A DNA stretch of 39,360 nt from Lacimicrobium alkaliphilum (GTDB lineage Bacteria; Pseudomonadota; Gammaproteobacteria; Enterobacterales; Alteromonadaceae): positions 1 to 39,360 of the forward strand of contig NZ_NISX01000028.1 in assembly GCF_002591895.1 (NCBI RefSeq), written 5' to 3'. How positions within the stretch are numbered: the stretch's first letter is position 1; the number at the start of each line of letters is the position of its first letter. The position numbers and the translations under genes were made by a program. Positions 16,184-23,628 of the stretch are shown here, in pieces. The notes beneath the pieces were generated by a model. That model had not been told where the DNA came from, did no database searches, and saw nothing but the letters and a program-made list of their open reading frames with translations.

Positions 16184-17633
16184 GAAAATCAGTTTTTTAG
16201 ACAAGGCCTTCTGGATTACCGAGAGCGAGAATAGTCCTAAGCATGTTGCCAGTCTGCAGATTCTGGCCTTACCAGAATCGGCTGATGAGGATTACCTGCC
16301 TAATCTTGTCACCACGTTCAGGCGTTTCGATAAGGCTACGAGTCCCTTCAATACCGTAGTCGAGCGGGTCTTTGGATTTCCGTGGGCACTGAAGCCCGTG
16401 GAAAAGCTGGATATGCGATATCACGTTCAGTACCACGAAATTGACGATGTTTCTGATCGCCAGCAATTACACCTGTTTATTGCCCGGCTGCATGAGCCGC
16501 GGCTGGAACGTGATAAACCCCTTTGGCAATACCATATTATCAGCAGTAAAGAGGGACGACAGTTCGCCATCTATGTGAAGATTCACCATATTTACGGTGA
16601 CGGGGCTACACTGATTCGCTGGTTTCAGGCGGCCTACAGGGATAAGCCCTGCAATGACGACTTCGCGCCGGTATGGGCCATTGAGCAGCCTATCCGAAAT
16701 CGCCGAAAATGCCATTGGTTCAGAGGCCTGATGAACGGCAGCTGGCACTTTATCCGAACGATTACTGACCTGGTTTGGATCCTGTTTCGTATCCTCGTCA
16801 AATTATTGCGTATTAATACCCACTACATGCCGGTACCCTTTACCGGCACACGTACCGTACTGACCGGCCAGGTGCACAAGGGCAGAGTGGTGGCCACCGC
16901 TGATCTTGATTTTAAACGGGTACAGGCACTCTCCAAACGTTTGCGCGCTTCGGCCAATGAAATCTTATTATGCTGTTTTGATATTGGTGTGCACAGATTC
17001 CTGAAAGATTACGGTCACAGTTTTAAACGCGCTCTTTACACCAATATGCCAATTAATCTGCGTAAACCCGGCGAACAGATGGGAGGCAATAAGATTGCGA
17101 TCGTGCCGGTAATGCTGGCCCATGGAGAAACAGACCCCTATCTGCGTCTGCGCCAGATTATCGAACATCACCGCATCGTAAAAAATGCCGCCAGACGCTC
17201 AGAGCCGGGTGCCTTTGCGTACTACACGATCTTAATTCAGTCTGTGTCGCTGCTGTTTGAGCTGTTGAGGGTGTCTGACTGGTTTAAGCCTATCGCCAAT
17301 ATTCTTATTTCCAATGTACCGGGGCCGAAACAGACTCGCTATCTCAAAGACGCAGAGTTATTGGCAGTGTACCCCATCTCTGCAATTACGCCGGGCGGTG
17401 GGGTTAATATTACTCTTCTGACATACGGGGATACTGCCAATATAGGTCTGGTGTGTACTGACCGGCGTATTAACTCACTCGGCAATATGGCCCAATATTT
17501 TAGTGAGGCCTTTGATATGCTTGAGAAATGTGTGGATGATCCCAGTCTGACCATCGAAGATATCGGTGAACATATGGATGAGGACGTACGTTCCATTGTT
17601 GCGGAGCAGGAAATTCATGAAAATGGTCATTAA
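16176..17633 (+). CDS. Wax ester synthase/diacylglycerol acyltransferase (WS/DGAT)
   Basis: A 485-residue acyltransferase of the bacterial WS/DGAT family, which transfers acyl groups from acyl-CoA to fatty alcohols or diacylglycerol to make wax esters or triacylglycerol. The active-site motif HHxxxDG is present as HHIYGDG (137-143), with His138 the expected general base. The PLW motif (KPLWQYH, 114-120) and the C-terminal ISNVPGP motif are also intact. Length fits the family (450-500). The ATG at 16176 is used because it has AGGCAGGG before it and starts at MSKKISFLDK, the usual family beginning. It overlaps the TetR gene by 8 bases and the next gene by 17 bases, making a tight three-gene operon. 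It should act at the inner face of the cytoplasmic membrane. Confidence 0.92.
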   Translation: MSKKISFLDKAFWITESENSPKHVASLQILALPESADEDYLPNLVTTFRRFDKATSPFNTVVERVFGFPWALKPVEKLDMRYHVQYHEIDDVSDRQQLHLFIARLHEPRLERDKPLWQYHIISSKEGRQFAIYVKIHHIYGDGATLIRWFQAAYRDKPCNDDFAPVWAIEQPIRNRRKCHWFRGLMNGSWHFIRTITDLVWILFRILVKLLRINTHYMPVPFTGTRTVLTGQVHKGRVVATADLDFKRVQALSKRLRASANEILLCCFDIGVHRFLKDYGHSFKRALYTNMPINLRKPGEQMGGNKIAIVPVMLAHGETDPYLRLRQIIEHHRIVKNAARRSEPGAFAYYTILIQSVSLLFELLRVSDWFKPIANILISNVPGPKQTRYLKDAELLAVYPISAITPGGGVNITLLTYGDTANIGLVCTDRRINSLGNMAQYFSEAFDMLEKCVDDPSLTIEDIGEHMDEDVRSIVAEQEIHENGH

Positions 17634-17943
17634 CCGGTTGAAACAGCTTGTATGTGGTGGTGTGGCGCTGATGCTGGTTGCCTGTGCCACGGTTAAGACG
17701 GTTCCCGGGGCAGAAGATGTCCGGCTACTGAGTGCCGCAGAGCTGTTAAACTGTCAGCGATTGGGCTCGGCTTCGGCACAGGTGGTGGATAGAATAGCCT
17801 TTGTGGAACGAGACAAAGAAAAAATGGCGAAAGAACTTCTGAAACTGGCTCAGAATGAGGCGGTGAAGATGGGAGGCAATGCGCTGCTGGTTGTCAGTGA
17901 TATAAAAAATGGCAGCCGCCAGTTTGATGTTTATCGCTGCTGA
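17617..17943 (+). CDS. DUF4156-type small lipoprotein
   Basis: A 108-residue lipoprotein. The N-terminus (VINRLKQLVCGGVALMLVAC) is a type II signal peptide with lipobox LVAC and Cys23 as the lipidation site. The mature part has two further cysteines, in LNCQRLG and as the final residue, and the pattern KMGGNALLVVSDIKNGSRQFDVYRC fits DUF4156 lipoproteins. The ATG at 17617 is used because AGGA lies 5 bases upstream; a second ATG at 17623 is possible. The start overlaps the WS/DGAT gene by 17 bases, so it belongs to that operon. Its function is unknown; a link to lipid deposition is only contextual. Confidence 0.8.
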   Translation: MKMVINRLKQLVCGGVALMLVACATVKTVPGAEDVRLLSAAELLNCQRLGSASAQVVDRIAFVERDKEKMAKELLKLAQNEAVKMGGNALLVVSDIKNGSRQFDVYRC

Positions 17944-18004
17944 ATAAGTCTTCCTGAAAGCACCAGCTGTGGTGGCAGCAATACCCCTTAGTCAGGTCAG
18001 GGTC

Positions 18005-18736
18005 TCAGAACAGAAATGCCAGTACCTGCTTTTCGGCTCTGATCTGCTGGCCATACTCTGCAAATAATTTTTCATCCAGAAATCTGTTATCAAGTTTGTA
18101 CTCAGGCTTGTGTTGCTCAAGGTAGGCCAGCATTTGCTGTTCAATTTGCCCTTTATGGTAATCCAATATGCGCTGTTTGCTGCCGTTGATATAGAGCTTC
18201 AGATATTGGCTGAGATCGCCGTACAGACTGTTTTCCAGCAGACTCATGGCGCTGCTGATACTCAGATCAATACCCAGATTCACCATGCTGCTCAGTGGCC
18301 CGGGTAACAGTTTCGTGAAAATCTCCCTGGCATCTTTGACCGCAGCATAATTGTCTTTAACCAGATGGGTCTGTAATAACCTGATATTTTTGGCGCGGAG
18401 AATACCCTGAGGTTTGTCAAAGGAGGGTGAGGCACAAAGCGTAATGAGCAGATGTGCCTGATAGAGCGGGTTACCCAGAACATCAACTTTAAACTCGCAT
18501 AGCAGTGCAGTTTGTATCTGATCATCACCAGGCAAGCTGGTACTGGCTTCAATGACGTTAATGCGCCCCTTGCCATTGGGGATAGAAATATTGAAGTGAA
18601 GAGGTAGGTGAGGCCTGAGCATGTCATCAAGCTCGGTGTTGTCCATTTCAACGCGGCGCAGTATGCCCAGCCTTACCATCAGACTCAACAACCCGTACTT
18701 CAATTTGCCAAAGCGTCCCGATTCTATACGCATCAC
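18005..18736 (-). CDS. Conserved-looking hypothetical protein
   Basis: A 243-residue protein I do not recognise. It has no clear signal peptide; the N-terminus MMRIESGRFGKLKYGLLSLMVRLGIL is amphipathic and basic, perhaps membrane-associating. The middle (residues 55-120) alternates hydrophobic and polar residues as a beta-rich fold would (INVIEASTSLP, TALLCEFKVDVLGNPLYQAHLL), and the C-terminal third is helical. The beta-then-helix texture recalls lipid-binding YceB/DUF1439-like proteins only loosely. The start is either GTG at 18736 or ATG at 18733, with GGGAG 10-13 bases upstream. It is divergent from the HMG-CoA reductase gene. Confidence 0.65.
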   Translation of the reverse strand: MMRIESGRFGKLKYGLLSLMVRLGILRRVEMDNTELDDMLRPHLPLHFNISIPNGKGRINVIEASTSLPGDDQIQTALLCEFKVDVLGNPLYQAHLLITLCASPSFDKPQGILRAKNIRLLQTHLVKDNYAAVKDAREIFTKLLPGPLSSMVNLGIDLSISSAMSLLENSLYGDLSQYLKLYINGSKQRILDYHKGQIEQQMLAYLEQHKPEYKLDNRFLDEKLFAEYGQQIRAEKQVLAFLF

Positions 18737-18795
18737 CTGCTGGTATCTCCCTCTTTCAACCCGAATAAGTCACTGTTATCAATAAACAAATTATA

Positions 18796-18818
18796 AAAAG
18801 GTGGATTTTTAACCTTTT
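18796..18818. promoter_or_regulatory. Inverted repeat in the divergent HMGR promoter region
   Basis: AAAAGGT at 18796-18802 and ACCTTTT at 18812-18818 form a 7-bp inverted repeat with a 9-base AT-rich spacer. It sits between the divergent hypothetical gene and the HMG-CoA reductase gene, where an operator would be expected. The regulator is unknown. Confidence 0.3.
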
Positions 18819-18921
18819 ATCAACAATATTGTAAAAGCCCTTACCGGAGTTCTCCATTAAAGAGGCTGTTCAGGTGAGTACCCGGCAATTTGATAATAAA
18901 TACAATAAAGGTGGTGGTTTT

Positions 18922-20466
18922 ATGTTTATCCCAAGCATGCTGTTAAAGCAACTCTACAACAGGGGCTCGCTGGTGAATACTGGTGATGGTGTCAGGTTTA
19001 TGCTTAAAAACCGGTTAAAGGATGCCCACGTAACAGAAATCTGTGAAATCCGAATTGGTGAGAATGCCATTGCTGAGAAGCAAATCAGCTTACAGCTTGC
19101 TGATGGCCAGACAATGTCATTAGAAGAATTTAATCAGATTGGCAGTTACGACTTCCCCCTGAAGAGCAGCATTGCCGTGTTTATTCATCAGTGCCAGCCA
19201 CTTCCCAGACAGAAACACGCGGTTTTTGTAAGCTTTAAGGCCTCGCCCTTTGGGACCCTTAAGTTTGAAGTGGAAGATGTGGTAACCGAAGACAAGGTGG
19301 CTGAGAACAAGATCCCCCGTGATGATTTGGATGATTACAGTGAATCTATCATCAAAACCCGCCAGCAGTATTTTGAGAAGTTCAGCGGTTCGAAAATCAA
19401 CCATGTGGGCAAGTATTCCATCGACCCCCAACAGTTGCAGGGCAATATTGAGCATTTTATTGGTGTGGCGCAGGTTCCCATAGGTATGGCTGGCCCGTTT
19501 ACGATTAATGGGGAGCACGCACAGGGTGAGTTTATGATCCCGCTGGCGACTACAGAAGGCACACTGGTGGCGTCCTATAACCGGGGCATGAAACTGTTGA
19601 ATATGAGCGGTGGCGTAAAATCCACCGTAGTGGATGATGCCATGCAGCGGGCGCCGGTGTTTGTATTTGAAGATGCCAGGGGCGCCAGAGATTTTGTCCA
19701 GTGGGTGAAGAATAACTTTGAGACCATCAAGGCTGAGGCCGAATCCACCACCTCAGTCGGTAAACTCACCTATATCGATAATTTTTTATCTAATAAATTT
19801 GCCTTTTTACGCTTCAATTTTAAAACCGGGGACGCAGCGGGGCAGAACATGGTTGGGCGCGCCACCTTTGCCGCCTGTGGTTGGATCCTTGATCATTATC
19901 AGGGCGTTAAAAACTTTTATCTTGAATCCAATTTTGCAACGGATAAAAAGGCCTCGCATATTAATATTATGCGCACCCGTGGCAAGCGGGTGACGGCAGA
20001 GGCCACCATAAAACGGGAGCATCTGTTACAGGTAATGCGCGTCGACCCCAAACAGATTGATTACCATGGGCGGGTAGCCGGTGTGGGCTCGTTTCTGTCA
20101 GGGGTCAATAACACCGGGCTGCACTCGCCCAATGGTATTACCGCGATGTTTATTGCCACCGGCCAGGATGTGGCCAATGTATCCGAATCCTCTGCGGCCA
20201 TTCTTTATTCTGAACTGACCGATGAGGGGGATCTGTACCTTTCCATTACCATTCCGTCACTGATTGTTGCTACCCATGGTGGTGGTACTGGCATAGGTAC
20301 GCAGCGGGAATGTCTGGAGCTGCTGGGATGTTATGGCAAAGGGACGGTGTATAAGTTTGCAGAGATTGTTGCGGCAGTGGTGCTGGCGGGTGAAATTTCG
20401 CTGGCATCTGCTATTTCATCTTCTGATTGGGTCTCATCTCATGAGCAATATGGCAGGAACAGATAG
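18922..20466 (+). CDS. Hydroxymethylglutaryl-CoA reductase with N-terminal extra domain
   Basis: HMG-CoA reductase interconverts HMG-CoA and mevalonate with NAD(P)H. The catalytic residues of class I enzymes are all recognisable (numbering from the ATG at 18922, 514 residues): Glu212 in ATTEGTLVAS, Lys342 in TDKKASH, Asp416 in TGQDVAN and His507 in SSHEQYGRNR. The dimer motif reads EHFIG for the usual ENVIG. The coenzyme motif reads TGDAAGQNM instead of DAMGMN, and the glycine loop is ATHGGGTGIGTQ. Residues 1 to about 140 (LLKQLYNRGSLVNTGDGVRF onward) form an additional domain of unknown role, not the membrane domain of eukaryotic enzymes. The ATG at 18922 with AAAGGTGG upstream is preferred; a GTG at 18874, with GAGG 8 bases upstream, is also possible. 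No other mevalonate-pathway gene is in the window. Confidence 0.9.
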   Translation: MFIPSMLLKQLYNRGSLVNTGDGVRFMLKNRLKDAHVTEICEIRIGENAIAEKQISLQLADGQTMSLEEFNQIGSYDFPLKSSIAVFIHQCQPLPRQKHAVFVSFKASPFGTLKFEVEDVVTEDKVAENKIPRDDLDDYSESIIKTRQQYFEKFSGSKINHVGKYSIDPQQLQGNIEHFIGVAQVPIGMAGPFTINGEHAQGEFMIPLATTEGTLVASYNRGMKLLNMSGGVKSTVVDDAMQRAPVFVFEDARGARDFVQWVKNNFETIKAEAESTTSVGKLTYIDNFLSNKFAFLRFNFKTGDAAGQNMVGRATFAACGWILDHYQGVKNFYLESNFATDKKASHINIMRTRGKRVTAEATIKREHLLQVMRVDPKQIDYHGRVAGVGSFLSGVNNTGLHSPNGITAMFIATGQDVANVSESSAAILYSELTDEGDLYLSITIPSLIVATHGGGTGIGTQRECLELLGCYGKGTVYKFAEIVAAVVLAGEISLASAISSSDWVSSHEQYGRNR

Positions 20467-20490
20467 CTGCTGGTTTTGTAATTTCTGTTA

Positions 20491-20507
20491 GACTGGTACG
20501 ATGTGTT
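20491..20507. promoter_or_regulatory. Possible FadR-like operator before the GMC gene
   Basis: GACTGGTACGATGTGTT resembles the FadR operator (core TGGTNNGACCA); the left half ACTGGT and the following CGA match well, the right half poorly. It overlaps a weak -10-like TACGAT (20497-20502) and lies 55 bases before the GMC start codon. Low confidence from sequence alone. Confidence 0.3.
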
Positions 20508-20562
20508 AGCGGGCAGTGGGTCTGCGCGGGTAAAGTATGCAGCATAGTGGCAGTGACAGAGC

Positions 20563-22170
20563 GTGAATGATAAGCAGAGCTTTGATTATATTGTAGTGGG
20601 GGGCGGGTCAGCCGGTTCAGCTCTGGCAGCACGGCTATCTGAAGATCCTGCCTGTCAGGTGTGCTTGCTCGAAGCGGGGGTACCTGACAGAAATCCCCTG
20701 ATTCACATTCCTTTCGGGCTGGCGTTGTTAACCCGGTTTAAATCTATCAACTGGGATTATTACACGCAGCCACAGCGCCATTTAAATCAGCGCCGACTCT
20801 ATTGGCCAAGGGGAAAAACCCTGGGTGGCTCCAGTTCTATTAATGCCATGTGTTATATCCGTGGCGCCAAAGAAGACTATGACCAATGGGAAGAACTGGG
20901 AGCCGCAGGCTGGAGCTGGCAATCTGTATTACCTTACTTTAAAAAGTCTGAAGATCAGCAGCATGGTGAAGATGCTTTTCATGGTGAGGGCGGGCCCCTG
21001 AGTGTCAGGGATCTGCGCCACATCAGTCCGCTGTCCAGGCGTTTTATTCAGGCCGGGGAATCAGTGGGTCTGACCCATCTGCAGGATTTTAACCGGGATT
21101 TCCGGGAGGGGGTCGGTGCCTATCAGGTCACTCAGAAAAACGGTCAGCGCTATTCCTCGGCGAGCGCTTACCTCAGCGATGCAAAATCCCGCCAGAATCT
21201 GCATATTATTACCTGCGCAGAAGTGCGCCGGATTCTGATTGAGGATAACCATGCTACCGGCGTCGAACTGGATTCATCCACTGGTATCAGGCAACTGAAG
21301 GCATCCAGAGAGGTGCTATTATGCGCCGGTGCTATAAACAGCCCTCAGTTGCTGATGCTCTCCGGCATTGGCCCGGCAACGCATTTGCGCGAGTGTGGCA
21401 TTGAGCCTGTGGTGGATTTACCCGGAGTGGGGCAGAACTTACAGGATCATCTGGATGCCATTGTGCAGTATCAGTGTAAACGCCCCGGTGGATACGGACT
21501 TACCCTCAGGGCGTTGCCAGGCTACCTTTGTGCAGCCTGGCATTATCTCAGGGAACGTAAGGGGCTATTTACAAGCAATATCGCTGAAGCTGGTGGTTTC
21601 GCTTCTACCTCGAAAACCAACGATATGGTGGATATTCAGTTTCACTTCTTACCCGCCATACTTAAAGAGCATGGCAAGAAACTGGTGGGTGGGTATGGCT
21701 TTGGTTTGCATGTTTGTTGTTTGTACCCGAAAAGTCGTGGACAAATCTTGCTGAACAAGGCCAACCCTGGCGGTCCTGCGCATATTGACCCAAACTATCT
21801 TGATCATCCGGATGACCGTCAGATTATGCTCGAAGGGGTAAAGCTGGCCCGGCGTATACTTAAGCAAGGCTGTTTTGCGGATGTTGAAGGGCAGGAAATA
21901 CTGCCTGGCGCGAATGTGACTGATGATGATGCGTTACTGAGTTTTATTCGTCAGCATGCCGAAACCATTTATCATCCGGTGGGAACCTGTCGGATGGGCA
22001 ATGTTAATGATCCGATGACGGTCGTCTCACCAGAGCTTAAAGTGAAAGGCGTTACAGGGTTAAGGGTGGTTGACGCATCTGTGATGCCCACCCTGATTGG
22101 CGGTAATACCAATGCGCCGGTAATTATGATTGCTGAGAAAGCAGCCGATATGATTCGCCAGGGTGACTAA
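20563..22170 (+). CDS. GMC-family FAD-dependent oxidoreductase
   Basis: A 535-residue flavoenzyme of the glucose-methanol-choline family, choline-dehydrogenase/alcohol-dehydrogenase branch, which oxidises an alcohol to an aldehyde. The FAD-binding motif YIVVGGGSAGSALAARLSED lies at 9-28, followed by the GMC signature PRGKTLGGSSSINAMCYIRG (86-105). The active site is complete, with His471 in YHPVGTCRMG and the Asn pair 515/517 in GGNTNAPV. It has no signal peptide. The start is a GTG with only a weak ribosome binding site, 96 bases after the HMG-CoA reductase stop. The substrate is not readable; a medium- or long-chain alcohol is plausible given the lipid-related neighbours. It is not betA by context, since no betaine genes are nearby. 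Confidence 0.9.
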   Translation: MNDKQSFDYIVVGGGSAGSALAARLSEDPACQVCLLEAGVPDRNPLIHIPFGLALLTRFKSINWDYYTQPQRHLNQRRLYWPRGKTLGGSSSINAMCYIRGAKEDYDQWEELGAAGWSWQSVLPYFKKSEDQQHGEDAFHGEGGPLSVRDLRHISPLSRRFIQAGESVGLTHLQDFNRDFREGVGAYQVTQKNGQRYSSASAYLSDAKSRQNLHIITCAEVRRILIEDNHATGVELDSSTGIRQLKASREVLLCAGAINSPQLLMLSGIGPATHLRECGIEPVVDLPGVGQNLQDHLDAIVQYQCKRPGGYGLTLRALPGYLCAAWHYLRERKGLFTSNIAEAGGFASTSKTNDMVDIQFHFLPAILKEHGKKLVGGYGFGLHVCCLYPKSRGQILLNKANPGGPAHIDPNYLDHPDDRQIMLEGVKLARRILKQGCFADVEGQEILPGANVTDDDALLSFIRQHAETIYHPVGTCRMGNVNDPMTVVSPELKVKGVTGLRVVDASVMPTLIGGNTNAPVIMIAEKAADMIRQGD

Positions 22171-22226
22171 AGCTTTTATTACAGACACTTACCCCTATGC
22201 TGTTGATGCACTGCTACGCTTAGTAT

Positions 22227-22254
22227 TTGAAATTCACCTGCTAACGGGTACAAT
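22227..22254 (+). promoter_or_regulatory. Sigma-70 promoter of fadIJ
   Basis: TTGAAA (-35, 22227-22232) and TACAAT (-10, 22249-22254) are separated by 16 bases, each one mismatch from consensus. Transcription would start near 22261, about 32 bases before the fadI ATG. The FadR-like site immediately downstream overlaps that start. Confidence 0.65.
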
Positions 22255-22261
22255 TACTGCA

Positions 22262-22278
22262 AACAGGTCAGACCACTA
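22262..22278. promoter_or_regulatory. FadR-like operator of fadIJ
   Basis: AACAGGTCAGACCACTA matches the GntR-type FadR operator (AnCTGGTCnGACCnGnT), with the symmetrical core GGTCAGACC intact. It covers the predicted transcription start, where FadR bound without acyl-CoA would block initiation. FadR itself is not encoded in this window. Confidence 0.65.
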
Positions 22279-22292
22279 GATAAGGATCGTAT

Positions 22293-23618
22293 ATGCCTAC
22301 CAGTAAAAAATCAGCCAAACCCACAGTGGCAACCCATAAAGGCGACCGAATTGCTATTGTCAGTGGGTTACGCACCCCTTTCGCGAAGATGGCTTCTTAC
22401 TTTCACGGCGTTCCTGCTGTTGATTTGGGCAAGATGGTGGTCAATGAAATGCTGGCCAGGACTAATCTGGATCCCAAACTGGTAGAGCAGCTGGTCTATG
22501 GTCAGGTTGTGCAGATGCCTGAGGCGCCAAATATTGCCAGGGAGATTGTGCTGGGCACCGGGATGTCAGTGCATACCGATGCATATAGCGTTTCCCGTGC
22601 ATGTGCCACAAGTTTTCAGGCTACGGTCAATATTGCTGAGTCGATGATGGCCGGTAACATTGAAGTGGGTCTTGCCGGGGGCGCTGACTCTACTTCTGTT
22701 TCACCAATTGGTGTATCAAAAAACCTTGCCAGGGCGCTGGTGGATTTGCAGAAAACCAAAACCCTTGGGCAGAAGTGGAATGTGATTAAGCGCCTGGGCT
22801 TTAAAGACCTGTTACCCGTTCCACCCGCCGTGGCAGAATATTCCACCGGGCTGTCAATGGGGGATACTGCGGAACAGATGGCCAAAACACATCAGATCAG
22901 TCGTGAAGATCAGGATGCACTGGCCCATCGTTCGCACAGCAATGCGGCAAAAAGCTGGGAGGAAGGCAAACTCAGTGGTGAGGTAATGACGGCGTATGCC
23001 GAACCTTACAAAGGGAGCCTGGAGCAGGACAATAATGTGCGCTTCGATTCCAGACTGGAAAGCTACGCCAAGCTCAGGCCCGTTTTTGATCGTAAATATG
23101 GCACGGTGACCGCGGCAAACGCCACGCCACTGACCGATGGTGCATCGGCGGTACTAATGATGACAGAAAGCCGGGCCAAAGAGCTCGGTTATACGCCGTT
23201 AGGCTATATTCGCAGCTATGCGTTTTCAGCGATTGATGTGTGGCAGGACATGCTGATGGGGCCATCCTATGCTACCCCCATCGCTCTGGACAGGGCCGGC
23301 ATGACGTTGAAGGACCTGACCCTTATCGAAATGCATGAGGCCTTTGCCGCGCAGACCCTTGCCAACATAAAAATGTTTGCCAGCGATACCTTTGCTAAGG
23401 AAAAGCTGGGACGGAAAAAGGCCACGGGTGAGATTGATATGGATAAATTCAATGTCATGGGCAGCTCCATTGCTTACGGTCACCCTTTTGCTGCAACTGG
23501 TACCAGAATGATCACCCAAATGTTAAATGAACTGAATCGACGCGGCGGTGGTACCGGCCTGGTAACCGCTTGTGCCGCAGGGGGCCTGGGGGCTGCCATG
23601 ATTCTGGAAACGGAATAA
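22293..23618 (+). CDS. fadI: Acetyl-CoA C-acyltransferase FadI
   Basis: 3-ketoacyl-CoA thiolase, beta subunit of the FadIJ fatty-acid oxidation complex; it cleaves 3-ketoacyl-CoA with CoA to acetyl-CoA and a shortened acyl-CoA. It has 441 residues, against 436 in E. coli FadI, and differs from the shorter FadA. The acyl-accepting cysteine is Cys104 in [10 protein letters not shown]. The other catalytic residues are His348 in MHEAFAAQ, His397 in [10 protein letters not shown] and Cys427 in [12 protein letters not shown]. The gene is followed by fadJ with the fadJ ribosome binding site abutting its stop codon. The promoter and FadR-like operator upstream suggest induction by long-chain acyl-CoA. 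Confidence 0.97.
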   Translation: MPTSKKSAKPTVATHKGDRIAIVSGLRTPFAKMASYFHGVPAVDLGKMVVNEMLARTNLDPKLVEQLVYGQVVQMPEAPNIAREIVLGTGMSVHTDAYSVSRACATSFQATVNIAESMMAGNIEVGLAGGADSTSVSPIGVSKNLARALVDLQKTKTLGQKWNVIKRLGFKDLLPVPPAVAEYSTGLSMGDTAEQMAKTHQISREDQDALAHRSHSNAAKSWEEGKLSGEVMTAYAEPYKGSLEQDNNVRFDSRLESYAKLRPVFDRKYGTVTAANATPLTDGASAVLMMTESRAKELGYTPLGYIRSYAFSAIDVWQDMLMGPSYATPIALDRAGMTLKDLTLIEMHEAFAAQTLANIKMFASDTFAKEKLGRKKATGEIDMDKFNVMGSSIAYGHPFAATGTRMITQMLNELNRRGGGTGLVTACAAGGLGAAMILETE

Positions 23619-23628
23619 GGAGGCAATG

